NCBI RefSeq assembly: GCF_021018895.1
Contig: NC_079376.1
Location: 11,337,001-11,401,000 of the forward strand
From: Seriola aureovittata
Taxonomy: Eukaryota > Chordata > Actinopteri > Carangiformes > Carangidae
DNA length: 64,000 nucleotides
Direction of reading: 5' to 3'
Of the stretch, positions 13,139-25,811 are shown piece after piece. The position numbers were made by a program, and so were the translations under genes. Under the pieces are notes generated by a model, which was not told where the DNA came from, did no database searches, and saw only the letters and a program-made list of their open reading frames with translations. Each line of letters begins with the position of its first letter. Positions within the stretch are counted from its first letter, which is position 1.

Positions 13139-16100
13139 CGGTCTGTCTTTCTGTGTTTGCACACAAACTATGTATGTTTGTATGTACTGTACGTGTTTCT
13201 CTGTAATCTGTGTTTGTTTGAAAAACTAAAAAAAAACTTGAGTGACGAAAAGAGTATGTCCACCAAAGGTCCCGACAATCTTCTAATGCTGTGAATGAGC
13301 AGGAGGAATGGGAGAATACAGCAAAGATACAAAGAGAAAGAGACTGCTGAGAGTTTCCAAGTCAGCAAAACACAGTTTATGCATGTAATGTGGGTGCTGA
13401 CAGTGTTTGATTAAACAGAGCTGTTAAATATGCATACTTTTTTTTGCATTTTTTCAACCCCAGAATGACTTGTTGCTCTCTGTTACTAGGCATGGGCAAT
13501 CAGGCAGTGATGGAGAAAATAGAACTGTTAATTATAATCATCATAATTTTTACTTTTTTTTTATTTTATTTTGTGTTGAATCATTAATTGTTAAAAGCCT
13601 GCTAAATTTGAGTTTCCCTGTCAGCATTGATTGCTTCAAGGGCTCCTGGAGGGTGCAAAGCTCGGAAATTCAGCCAAAAAGCCATGGTGGTTCCCAGACG
13701 TGACTTTTTTTAAAGACCACAGTCTGGCGAGCAAGTGGAGTTGATGTAACAGCAGGAATATAGAGGATGAAAACTAGCTTTTTATAGTAGGTGTGGAGGA
13801 GGCTAGATAGTTTAGCAAGAGGAGGTGAAGAGAGGATAGTGTATTTGGCAATGAGGGCACTGTATCCATCCTACTCCTCTGGCTGTACTGAGTGGAGTTC
13901 CTGGCAGGCTCAATGGCCCTGCACCCTTCTGATAACTCACCCGCTTGGCTCCCCATTGTCTCTACATTCCAGTGGCTTAAAATGGAGGGCACCTTTTCTA
14001 ACAGCATATCAACATCCATGAGAAGAATGCCTAACCCTCAGTACAGAGCAGGAAGCTGGGGAGGAGAGAGCGCTTTATTCTATCACTCTGATGATTTTGG
14101 CTTGACTTTTATTTACAGTGGAGTTGCACTTTGAACTGCATGGTTTTAATAGGATGAGGCAGTGTCGTTTCTTGATTGAGACTGAGGTGAGAGGCTTGAA
14201 GCGCGTTCATTTGATGTGTGTTAGCGATTAAAATTTCCTTGAGTGATGTGTGTGAATAAAACTTGTGGTGACTGCTTGGCCAGACACGGCGCCTACTCTG
14301 TGCCCTCTGCCCACACGTATGTGTGTGCATGCCTCTGTCATTAAAACACATCTGACACTGGTGCACCAGCCTCTACCCAGAAGCTCTTACTCCATGGGGG
14401 GAGGGCTATAAAACCTGAGCCACACACATGTAACCGCCTGCTCTAACCCTTTATCCCCAAGCAGCTAGAGTGGGAAAACTGTGAGAGTTTAGTGGCAGTG
14501 TTGGCCCCTCTTGTTCACATAGACTCACCCAGTACTGGAAAAACAAGATGTTCGTGACTTTTCCCCCCTCTGCTCTTGTGTCATCATCTCTCTAACCCTT
14601 TTTCTCTTTATTTCACTCAGCTTTCCTCCATCAGGCCCTTGCTTGCTGTCAAGTGCAATTGTCATCAGCATATTCATGTCCACAGAGAATACCTTCCACT
14701 GTCACAGAGAGAGAAGTATTAGCAACATGGTGAGAGAAGGCCAGAGAGTAAAATATTAAATGTTCTTTCTGTATCATTTTGGGATTTTTCAACCAGCAAC
14801 CACCTTAGATCAGTCATACTTTTTGACATTTTGGGCTTGCTCTGTAATACATCTACTGTATGGCTTTTAATATATTCATGGCCTGTAGATCTGATGGGAT
14901 TTGGACTGATGGAAGATCCTGTTGCCCCTGTAGCCTGTTAAGCTGCTGGGAACTGTCACATGTCCTACCTCCAGAGAAGCCTACATATAAATATAGGAAC
15001 TTTTTAAACCTTGTAGGTGTAAAAAAAAAAAAAAAAAATTATATGCCAAATGACAGCAAGTATTTTTTTCAAATGTGGCACTGCAGTTGCTAGCAGGGAA
15101 GCTGTGTAACAACACACTGGACATTGTCACTATAGCCTCTGCGCAATAGGCTAGAGGCTGTTTGTGTGTTTATGTGTGTTGTATAGGAGTGCCACAGCAC
15201 CAGCACAATGCCCAGAGCTTGGGGTTCACCCTTGTCTGCAGTGGTGCTGTGATGCAGACAGACAGCCCTCTCCTGTGCTCCTTGAGGCTCTGTCTGTGTG
15301 TGTATATTTGTGGGTGTGATTACGTACGACTCAGAAGCAGGCCAGCATGCATCGTTGGTGGCTGACCTCCAAGGACAGGTGCCCCTGCATCCTTCAGTAG
15401 GCACACACACCCTCACAAAATAGCCCCTGCACCCGTTTCCTCGATTAGAGATAACCGAACAGACAGTTGCCTTGTGACAAAGAAACGCACGCATCAAGCC
15501 TGTGTAGCTGCATGCTGTGATCATCCGCAGGGACTCCATCTTCTCTGCAGCCACAGGGTGTGTCTTTCCTGCCAGAGACAGACAGGCTATGCATGCAGGC
15601 AAGCCCAGTGACAGGGACAAGGAAAACAACAGCCTGGAGTTTTTGACTGTCCTCACCAGGGTTAGTTTATATTGTTTAGGGGAATTACACCAACATCACT
15701 TTAGATTTGTAATCCCTCTGTAATTAAATGTGACTTCTCTGATGGCCTTTTGAATTTTGCAGAGGCATTGGTGCGGTGGAGTGCGTAAGCAGATGTGGCT
15801 ATGTTTAAGAATTTAATGCAGGGGTGTCACGGCTCATTGTAACAGCTCAAGAGACGAACAGTTGTGCTTCTCATTGTCATGGAAAGCTTTCCACTGTGCC
15901 ATTTGAATATTTCAGGTTTGGAAATTTAGCTTGAGTGAAAATGTCCCATTTTAACAATGTCAGAGATCTCTTACCCTTCATGGTCCCCATTAGCCAGTGT
16001 GTACAGTATTTAAACATGGGTGATTTGTTTACCACTTAATGCATCGCTGTGCTCCCTAGCTCTCCTCCCTTCCTTATGTTTTTATTTTGGCTGAAAATTG

Positions 16101-17687
16101 TGTTGGATTATTTCAACACATTTTCCCTTTATCCTGTTGGAAGCCAGTTTCAAGTGGAGAGGATTACGTCGGTGAATACGTTTCCTTTTGGTACAAAGCT
16201 CCCAAGCCACTCACCAGTGAAAGGGGGCCTTGATAAGAAAATTGTGTCAAGCAAACTACCTCACGTCACAACTCGCCTCCCCTTTAACACCCTCTCCACT
16301 CCATTTTCTCCTTGTTTCCACTCCACCATTCCCACCCAGACTAATTCCGGGTAGTTACTTTTCTTTTTTCTGTTCAGGACTATTTTGACATCAAGTGTGG
16401 ATGATGAAGTAGGGGTAAGCCAACCCCAGTGTGGCCTGTGCTGATATATATGTCTTAATATCACATCAGACAGAAAAAAAACTTTAAAATGTATCCGTTA
16501 GAAAGCCCATATATGATTTGAACACTCTTCTTCCTTGTTAATATTTTATAAACTCAAGTGCTAAGTATTGCCAAAGTGTGGAGAATAAAGGCAAACCATG
16601 TTGCTGAAATTGCTATGTTGCAGGTGATTTGTGAAACTCGCTATATTTGATTCTTGATTCTTCAGTTTCATCGGATACATACCAGTGCAGCGTATAGTGT
16701 TTCTTAGAATTTATCCTGAAAACTTGCTTCTAAATTCAACAAGTGAGAGACTCTGTTATTTCCTTGAATATAAAATTGCATATAGATCACATTATAGGCT
16801 GAAATGTAAACACATTTCCCATTTACAAAACCTTGGACCAAGGAGTTGTTTTCCTGAGCTAATGCAAAATGACAGAAACATGACATATGGCTCAATGTTT
16901 TTAGCCCTATCTGTGCATCTAAACCTGCGCCATCACAGTTATGAATATTTTAAATAATAAATCCAATCCCATACAGCTATGCTTGGACTGTTGGTAGCAG
17001 GTGCTTCCACCAAGTACGGCACATCCACTCTAAAAGGCATAGAGCGGGCACGAACTCGAAGTCTGCTCGCCAATTCATCTGTACCGTTTGTGTTGATAAG
17101 GAACCGGCCTGATATCTGCAGACTGCTGCTAGCTAGCATTAGCTACCTGGCAGGAACTGACTGAATAAAATAGAATCCGCACAGCTTCACATCTCATATC
17201 CACAGATGATATCTCTTCAACAAACACAGAGCACAGATCACATCAGTCTTTTTTCAGTTTGTCCTTCTCGTAGATGTGATCTCTAGGTTTGCTACAAGAT
17301 AGCCACCGTCCGCTTACCATTCCGTATTGTGACAGTCTCATAAACTGCAATGTAGAGCAGCTTAAATAGGGTGTGATTATTCGCGTCACAGTTTACGGGA
17401 CTATCGTGACTCATGGCGGCTCTTATAGACAGCCATCATCTGTGTTACTTTTTAAAATACAAAAATCTTTTTGTGCACATTGTAAAAACGAATTTTCCAC
17501 ATGTACATCATACAGCTCTAAATTAACCATTAGCTACAAGTACCCACTGCATACACATAACATTTAGCACAGATGTACATGTTAACTGAGAAAAGGTGCA
17601 ACTGCGTCCAAATAAAATGATGTAATAAGGCATAGATTGGCATGATGTGTGTAGTTGAGGCAGCAGTCTTTGGAAGTTCACAGAAAG

Positions 17688-17690
<3 letters not shown>

Positions 17691-17760
<70 letters not shown>
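17691..17760. repeat. (TG)35 microsatellite
   Basis: A perfect TG run ending about 165 bases before the exon 3 acceptor. Confidence 0.96.
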
Positions 17761-17763
<3 letters not shown>

Positions 17764-17926
17764 AAAATACTGCCTATGGTCCAGTTCAACATGGAACCGG
17801 ACCATTTGAATTCAGTCTTTGTTAATGACGGTAGATTTTAATTGCTTATTAAGCCATTGTCCACTGTGGTCTGATTCTGCTTTCAGCCATAGGCTCACCA
17901 GTTTATTTCTCTCTCTGTATCTGCAG

Positions 17927-18043
17927 TATAACTTTGTGGGGAGAATCCTTGGCCCTCGGGGACTCACAGCCAAACAGTTGGAAGCAGAGACAGGATGCAA
18001 AATCATGGTGCGAGGCAAGAGCTCCATGAGAGACAAGAAGAAG
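17927..18043 (+). CDS. qkia: quaking exon 3: KH core with GPRG loop
   Basis: The acceptor is tctgtatctgcag|tat and the donor is aag|gtaagtt. The exon has exactly 39 codons (residues 96-134) in phase 0 at both ends. It begins [19 protein letters not shown] and ends MRDKKK. The GPRG at residues 104-107 is the KH GXXG loop that contacts the RNA backbone, and the following helix [19 protein letters not shown] is typical of quaking KH. Compared with mammalian QKI, the first residue is Tyr instead of Phe and a Gly after the VRGK turn is Ser; both agree with my recollection of fish quaking-A. An intact core KH exon argues against a pseudogene. Confidence 0.97.
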
Positions 18044-18690
18044 GTAAGTTCATCAGGATGGCAGTGTGCCCAGTGTTAATGTGTTTTATCTCTTGATAAC
18101 AATGTTACTCAGTAGATTCCACTCACAAATAAAAAGACCTACATTTATTTTGCCAAACCAACATACACCAAAGCTTTCACTCTCCACAAGGATCTGTCTA
18201 GAAATATTACACAATAATGTGAAACTTGGTGGGACTGCTGTCACGCAATAACATCCCACCAGCCCTGTAGAAACATGAGGCAGACACACGTTGAGTTGAT
18301 GCCTGGTGGCTGCATTCTGACACTTGATAGGGCTGTTTGCACAAAGCTGTGCAGTGGAAAGTACAGAAAGCAGTAGTAAGGAGACAGCCAAGGCCAGGGA
18401 GCTGCCTCTATTTCTGGACCTGCTGAGCCGAGGTTGGAGACATAAAAGGCTAATGCTGTGTGTCAAGATATCCCATAACCCAAGGGGTGAACTTAGGTAA
18501 AAACCTATTTGCATTATTTTACTAGGAAAATGTGTATTTGCACAAACTTTTGCACAATGTTTTGGCCTGAACCAGCCACAGCATTTGAAAGTCCAGACTG
18601 ACTGTGTTGCACAGTAATGTTGATGAAAGTCTGTCAGACTACTTTTGGTCGTCCTGTATCGCAGTAGTAAGTCTTTTAAGCCTACAGAGT

Positions 18691-18708
18691 TGACTCATGT
18701 TTGACTCA
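18691..18708. promoter_or_regulatory. tandem AP-1-like TGACTCA motifs
   Basis: Two perfect TGACTCA heptamers start 11 bases apart within an 11-base direct repeat (TGACTCATGTT). TGACTCA is the AP-1 consensus. Regulatory use is inferred only. Confidence 0.35.
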
Positions 18709-19150
18709 TGTTTCAGCCTAAATATTGAATTTTGATACACGATACGATTACGATTAAAGCAGATAATTGAAAAATGAAAACCTGAACTTTGAATACAAAA
18801 AACTTGCATGCTTCCCAAGGCGTTCCAAAGTGTGTCAGATTAGATTTGTTGATGTTCTCTGAAGTTTTCTTTGAGGACAAATTGACAGTTTTTATTTCAA
18901 GCATCTGTGCGTGTTTTGCCCATGAGCTTTAGCCGTGCTATTATGGCTGCCTTTGGCTGTTTTTATTTTTATTTTTTCTTCATTGAGTGACACCTTTTGG
19001 AGTTGAATTTTTTTAATCTTATTTTTTCCCTTTGTCTGAACCTCCCAGTTGCCCACATTTGCTAGGCAGTGGTGCTATATTACAATGCATTATATTACAA
19101 GTCAGAAATGTAAGTGTATTTCATCCCTGTTGGTATGGGAATCACCTTCT

Positions 19151-19151
<1 letters not shown>

Positions 19152-19213
<62 letters not shown>
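19152..19213. repeat. (CA)31 microsatellite
   Basis: A perfect CA run in intron 3. Confidence 0.96.
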
Positions 19214-19216
<3 letters not shown>

Positions 19217-22200
19217 ATGCACAGAGCTTTTCAGCTGAGTCATAATCTTAGAAGCTCCAGTTTGCTGCAGGGCTAACATTTTCTTCCCTCTTTCTTTTTT
19301 ATGGCTCCTCCATTCGTATTTTAATTTCTATCTCTTCTCATTTCCCTTGGAGTATGTTCATTATCACAGAACAAGATGAAGACATTCTGCTATGGTTCTT
19401 TCTTTGGAATTAGATCCAGAAGTAGTTAAATGGGAGTGAACACGCTCAAGCATGTACAAACCCGCATGCACGCACACACACACTTTAGAACTTCTTAGCT
19501 CATTACATGAATCTATGATTACCTTCATAATCTCTTACTATCTTAAAACTTAATGACATGTGCCAGTTTGTTATGCTGTGTGGCGCAGTGACGGGACCTG
19601 TGAAAGGCCCTGCACAATTAGTACACCAACAAAGGCCCAATACAGTTAAACATTTATACAAAAATACAGATGAGTGCTTTGTTGAAGGTACGAAGTTAAT
19701 GGGAACATTTTAAAGCAGCCAAACTGATTTTCTACACACAACCATATAATTAAATAATTATTGAAGTCCTCCATTAAAATTATGTTTTCCTTTCTCACCA
19801 TGTCCCTTACCTTATAGTCCTCTGGTGTGTGGTTTAGATATTTACAGTAACGTTGGGTTATGCTGGGGAAAAGATTATGTGAAAAAAAAAAACAGACACT
19901 TTTTACATCCTCTGCTGTTTCCACTGTTAATAAATCCCAAGAATCACTATCAGGATAGCTCGCTGTACCCCAAAACATTTTGGATGGCGCGGGTGTGTCA
20001 TAACTGTGGCTCAGTTGCAGACAAAGCCACAGCTGTAGCCTCCAGTCACTGCATCCTCAACCTCAGTATTTTCAGCTTGATGCCCTGTGGCAGCAGAGGA
20101 AGCCGCGGCAGCAGCTTAGCCAGTGTGTTTATTCAGGATCCATTAGCGGCAGCGTTTTTATGCTCTCAATAATTCAGCTGGTTGCTCCCTCCTGGGCCGC
20201 ACTGCCTGACGGGGAGTCGGCTCACTGGAGCTACGCAGTGCTAGAGAGGGAGAGAGAAAGAAGCAGAGTAAAATAAAGAACAATGGCAGGGGAAGAAAAG
20301 CAGATCAAGTAGAAAATAAGGAGGAAAGAAGCAGGTGAATAGAAAAATGTGGTTCTTCACACTTTGATCATACAACACCAAGTATAATTCTTATAATTGA
20401 TCACTTTCATTTTAACTCCATCCCTTTCAAATTATTTTAATACCAAGTATTTAATGACTCAGAGATTTTAATTGTTTTTGTAAAAAAAATGTTTTACACA
20501 ATACAGCTTACATTGTACATCCAGCCCACACTTTCCCTTCATTACAGATTTCCTTTGATTGTATCCTTATAATATTTTGTGTGCAAATTATTTTGGCTTT
20601 TGTCATTTAATTCTGCCTGCATGTGCTGTTCAGGCCTGCTGCCACTGATTCTGTTAAAACAAGCCTTTGCTTTGTTAAACTCGGTCACATAAATTATTTC
20701 CCCCATAGATGGTTTTTCTTATTCTAGATTTACTGATGATATTAAAATTTGAATGACTATTTACTACTACTGCAGTTGCTTGTAAAATTTTAACACATTG
20801 TTGTTTTTAACTAAGATGAAACAACAGTCATTAGTTACCATTAGCATCACATAACAGTCTTAGTGACTGTAGTGCTGTCACAGGAACTGTATGTTAAGGA
20901 AAACAAACTAACTTAGGTCTATGCTCAATTGACAAGGTATATGAATTTAAGAGAGTAGATAGAGCTATTTATCTTAGAATATGGAGAGAATCTAGCAGAA
21001 ATGTTTTTTTTTTTTGTTTATTGATATGACACTCATAATCATGAGCATGGAAATGGTAAAATCACTAAACCCACGTGTGTGTGTGTGTGTGTATGTGTGT
21101 GGGTGGGACTTGATGTTCGACTTAAATCAAAGGAGGCAGGAGAGACTAACGCAGGATAATAACCTGTCCCCAGACTGCACGTCACACTCTGATCAAACAA
21201 GACTGAATGTAAGGTGTCTGTGAGAGTGACTGAGTAAGTACAAGTACATTGCTGTGACTTCTCTGATGGAGACTTATGGACATCCTTATTTTTTTGACAG
21301 AGATGGGATGGATGTATATGACACCACTAAACTAAACCCTCTCCCAGTTTCTTGTAGTTGAGTTATTTTTTTTCTTGTTTTGTTGTTAAATCTTGAGCAG
21401 TTTTCAGATGCTGCCCAAAGGGACAAAGCTTGCGAATAATGTCCTTTTTGATGATTATTGTCTAAACTGTTGGAAGGAAGAGGAACTCCTTCTGGAGCCT
21501 GATTCCACTTAAACTTTCATCTAATGTGGCAGCTTGAGTCTCCCCGGTTTTCACTTTTACAGTCATGCTTAATGCAAAACAACAGCAGGAACAACAGCAA
21601 TTAAATTACAGACACATTATATCGACCACTGCATAGACAGAATAAGGATTTCCCTCGCTTTTGCAAAACAATTCCCTAATTCTATTTTGGCCTTCACACA
21701 GTGTGAGATTACAGATGTCACCATAGACAGCTGTTTTACTTTGAGCCACACTAAATGTCCTTTCAGACTTGCACTTTGAGAAATGCTCTATATCAAATAA
21801 ATTTGCTTTGATTAGTTTTTTTGCTGATTGCCCCAACACATAATAGCTAAAAAATTGTGGTATCAGCACGGTCACTGAGAGAACAGTATAGGCCCCCACC
21901 TCCGGCTATATTTAACTTCTGACAGCCAATACACAGTGCCATAGCACATCTCCCACCTTTCATTGCTCAAGAACTAATATGTGACATTGGCAGTCAATAT
22001 GTTGAACTTGATTGGCCTGTTGGCACTGCAGCAAGCCTGCTTGTTTTGTTTAAAGTTTAAGCTGACTTTTTTTTTTTTCTCTCATTTCTTTGTGACAAAT
22101 TACTTGACACAGCACAACTAAAAGCTTGTTTCTTCTTTATTAAGAATTTAGAGGGTGCTATTACGTTGATGAGAAAAGCAGAGAAATGTCCAGGTACTAC

Positions 22201-23984
22201 TTTTGGTGCCTAGATTTTATTGGCTGCAAATGGCTTGAGAGGGCAATAGGAAAATGCGATGGTTCAGGACATTGAGGATGGCAAATAGCAGGAGGTGTAG
22301 CAACCACAGCAGTAAGGTTTATTGGTGCTACAATTAATTTAATTACTTCTGTTGAGATATACTGTAGTATGGTTCCTTTTTCCACACAGAGCTAAAAATC
22401 CTGACATTTAACTGACCTGTTCAGGATGGCATACTGAAATATGCCTAATCTAACCCAATGCAATCATCAGAGTTCACTAAAATCATCAAGTCTTATTAAG
22501 TTGTGTGTTATTTCAATTCTTAACAGCCTTTTCCTCAGTGAATGCATTCATATTTAAGTTATTCTGTCTTACTTGGAAAATCAATTCAGTTTTGATTCAT
22601 ATTATTTCATATTTCTTTATCAGCGTTGATCCTTCTTCCTCTTCAGTTGCGCTTGTCCTCTCTTGTCCTTCGATGCCCCTGCAGCTCCCTACTGCACCTG
22701 TTTTGTCTGCTGGCATTTAGCCTCAGTTGCGTTGACCCCAGTTGGGAACGTCTGATTGAAAAAGAAGGGACTGTTCAGAGTGGGAGAGTTGAAACAGTGC
22801 AAATAGTTTAATTTATGAGTGTTAAAGTGCAACATAGCCAGGACAAAATTGTGGCGCCACATAATCCAAAATCCTATTGAAGCAGCAGTGTGGTATATTA
22901 AGTAGGGCTGACCTTCAGCCTCAACACCAAGGATTGAGAGCTCTGTGTCTGCAAATGTGCACCCTGTTATGTGCCCTTGCAATAAATCCCTTTCAGCTTC
23001 GGGGGTATACCTGACCCTGTAGTGTGACTTCCCTCAGGCGAAACAATGACACTAACAGAATCAATAACATAAAGAAAAGTGAACATGAAAACAGCCAGGT
23101 TGCACTGCCACTCTTTTAAGTACAACCTAAAAAAGGGAGGGCAGAGCTAACAGAAAAAGAGTCCTATATTTTTGTAACTTTTTTGTATGTGGTGTCATCC
23201 ATGTTGAAAATTGAGGCCTTAAAGTTTATTGGTCTCAATCCGAGGGGTGTGAAAGCCAGCAGGCAAACAGGTGTTCTAACCAACACGCAATCTTATCCCT
23301 CTGAACCTATTCTTAGATGTCGTCTCTAGATGCAGTGTCCGTGCTATTTATTCATGCTACATATTTTGCCAAAACAGATTATCCTGGTATGTGGTCATTG
23401 CCATGGCATTTGATGTCGGCCAGCGTGGACATTATCTTCAAAGGCTTTCCCAGTATTCCCTTTTGCACTTGCCTCACCTCCTGTCTCTTTTGTCACCCTC
23501 CCACCCTGCCTCCCCCCTCCACCCTTCCCCCTGTTTGTCATACTGTCACTTTCTCTCAGAGGGCACACACTGACCTTGTTCACAGGCAGTCATGCTGGTG
23601 TGAGATGTGTGTGTGTGCATGTGCATGCGTGCGTGTGTGTTATTCCTCTTTTCCCAGATCTCTTTGACTACAATCTAACCAAATCAGAATCTGCCAGGGC
23701 GAACACAGACACGTGATTGACTAATCTTGTTGGGTTCAACTTCAGCAACAGTCTTGTCAGTATGTACTGCGTCTACCATGTGTTATTATACAGTGACCAG
23801 CATGCAGAGGCAGCCCTCGTGGCCTGTCTTTCTGTGTCCTCTCTAGAAAATGCTGAGTCACCTTCCAATCCCCATGTCCCCTAATAGGCCATAAGCAAAC
23901 AGCCATGGTGAAATAATGGCCTGACAGCTGAAACTAGGCCCTGTGTGGAAAAGGGGAAAACGAGAGTGGAATATTGAACTTTCT

Positions 23985-24132
<148 letters not shown>

Positions 24133-25667
24133 TCTGTTGTAAAAGAGCAGTGCCATGGCAACAGCTCTCTGTGGAGTAGAAAGCAGGTGGGTGGCACTCA
24201 GCTCAAGCTCTAAGCCCTGCGTGTGCACGAGTGCGTGCACGCTCCCTCTCACTTTGTGGTGCTGGTTGAGTGTACTGAAATCATGTCAGGTAGACCCCCC
24301 GTAGAGCGCTGCAATGCATTGTTTGTAATTAGACACCCTCACAGTAGCTCACTACTCAAAAATGAGCAGTGATCTGAAGTTGAGGTGGTTTGTATGGGCG
24401 AGGTAAACGACACAGTGCTCATCAACAGTCTGCACAAACCTGCGCCAACAGCAGGAGGGGAGAAACCTGGGACACAGTTGACTTCGAAACTCTGACCTCC
24501 TTTGGAAAACGAAATCACAAATTTGATGTTTAAACATTTTAGAGTTGCATTCGTTTTGACGTTCCTGATTTGTTTTTGTGAAATTTGTCAAATATTAACA
24601 TTGTAACACAATAATCCTGTTTTGATGATTTAATATGGTGTCATACATCAGAGAATCCGAGGTTGTGTCTTTTTCAGAAAACCTAGACCTCAACTCCTCA
24701 CCTCAGGGGGAAGTCAGCTTTAAAACCGCTGGCTGTCATGGTTGCACAGTGACATGTGATACAACCTCAAAAGCCTTTTAGAGCGTTCTCAGTGTGTCTT
24801 CGCTGCATTTACTATCAGCGGGGCAACCAGAAGAGGGAGGAAAGGAGCTATGCTAAATGGAGAAAAATATATATGGATAAAAAAAACTTCTACAAATGTG
24901 AAGCTACTCCATATTTGTATCTACATATACCATTTTACCTTTTCACAAGAGTGAGTTGTGACTGGGCTTTTCTTAAAAGCGCCTGAAAAACGTGCGCATT
25001 GTGCACCATTTCCAAAACTCAGCCTCCCCAGTTCAAATCTTGAAACGGCTTCACATGTAACTGTGTTGAAAGGCTATTGAGCAGTGATGGTTGGTTTTCA
25101 ATACAGCCCATTTTGCCTTTGATGTAGCGCTAGTGCTACAATTTGGCACTCTGAGTGCTTTGGTCCTGCCTTTTCAGGAGAAAAAAAAACAACTCCCTCA
25201 GAGAGCTATTGTTACTTAGACAGTATTGTCCACACAAATACAAGTAAGAGACAGAGGCACACACTTGTGTACCTTCACTCACAATCCTTCGGCACTTTGA
25301 ACTATCACATGCATTCCTACTAGTTAAGTTGGTATGGTTTAAAAATCCCCATCCATCTCTCTCTGATCTCTCCATCCATCCATCTTTCACTGATATTAAT
25401 TGCTGCAGGGCTAGCTGTCGTCTTTGTCTTTGTGAAGCGAGGGATCTATTAAAGAAAGGTGTCCTTTCAAAGTTAAAACTAAATAGCTGACTAAAGGGCC
25501 ACTCCTGTCATCCTGCTTCTCTTCACAGGGCCCTGTCGTCCTCTGTGTATGCCTGGCTCTCGCCTGCTCTTCCTCTGATATGCTATGTTACTGCACTGGA
25601 GCTCCAGCACACCCACACTGTTATTTTCACTCACAGTCTCTCTCACTCTCCCTCTTTCTCTGTCCAG

Positions 25668-25811
25668 GAGGAGCAGAACAGAGGGAAGCCAAACTGGGAA
25701 CACCTAAATGAAGATCTTCATGTCCTGATCACAGTGGAAGACACACAGGCCAGAGCTGAGATCAAGATGAGGAGAGCAGTGGAGGAGGTCAAGAAGCTCC
25801 TCGTACCTGCT
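25668..25811 (+). CDS. qkia: quaking exon 4: C-terminal KH and start of QUA2
   Basis: The acceptor is tctctgtccag|gag and the donor is gct|gtgagt, giving exactly 48 codons (residues 135-182), phase 0 at both ends. The exon begins [20 protein letters not shown] and ends [10 protein letters not shown]. This part of the family forms the last KH strand and helix and leads into QUA2, which extends the RNA-binding surface to read [26 protein letters not shown] differs from mammalian QKI in a few conservative positions (for example IKMRR versus IKLKR). The exon is complete, with no frameshift. Confidence 0.97.

Larger units (their letters stand above)
4786..17926 (+). other. qkia: intron 2 (13.1 kb)
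   Basis: The intron lies between GT at 4786 and AG at 17925-17926. It contains the CT/CA tract near 6815, TG tracts near 7893, 9845, 13119 and 17691, and the microsatellite-linked interspersed repeat at about 9640-9960. Two ACTAAT motifs lie at 4872 and 4898, 87 and 113 bases into the intron. The longest non-repeat open frames are antisense (5494-6015 and 15090-15656) and have no recognisable domain. I see no RNA gene or other coding exon. Confidence 0.9.

Noticed and set aside
16960..17560. Possible transposon relic with GCTAGCTAGC and a sharp change in sequence texture
   Set aside because: No terminal repeats, target duplication or coding remnant could be shown by eye; a repeat-library search would be needed.
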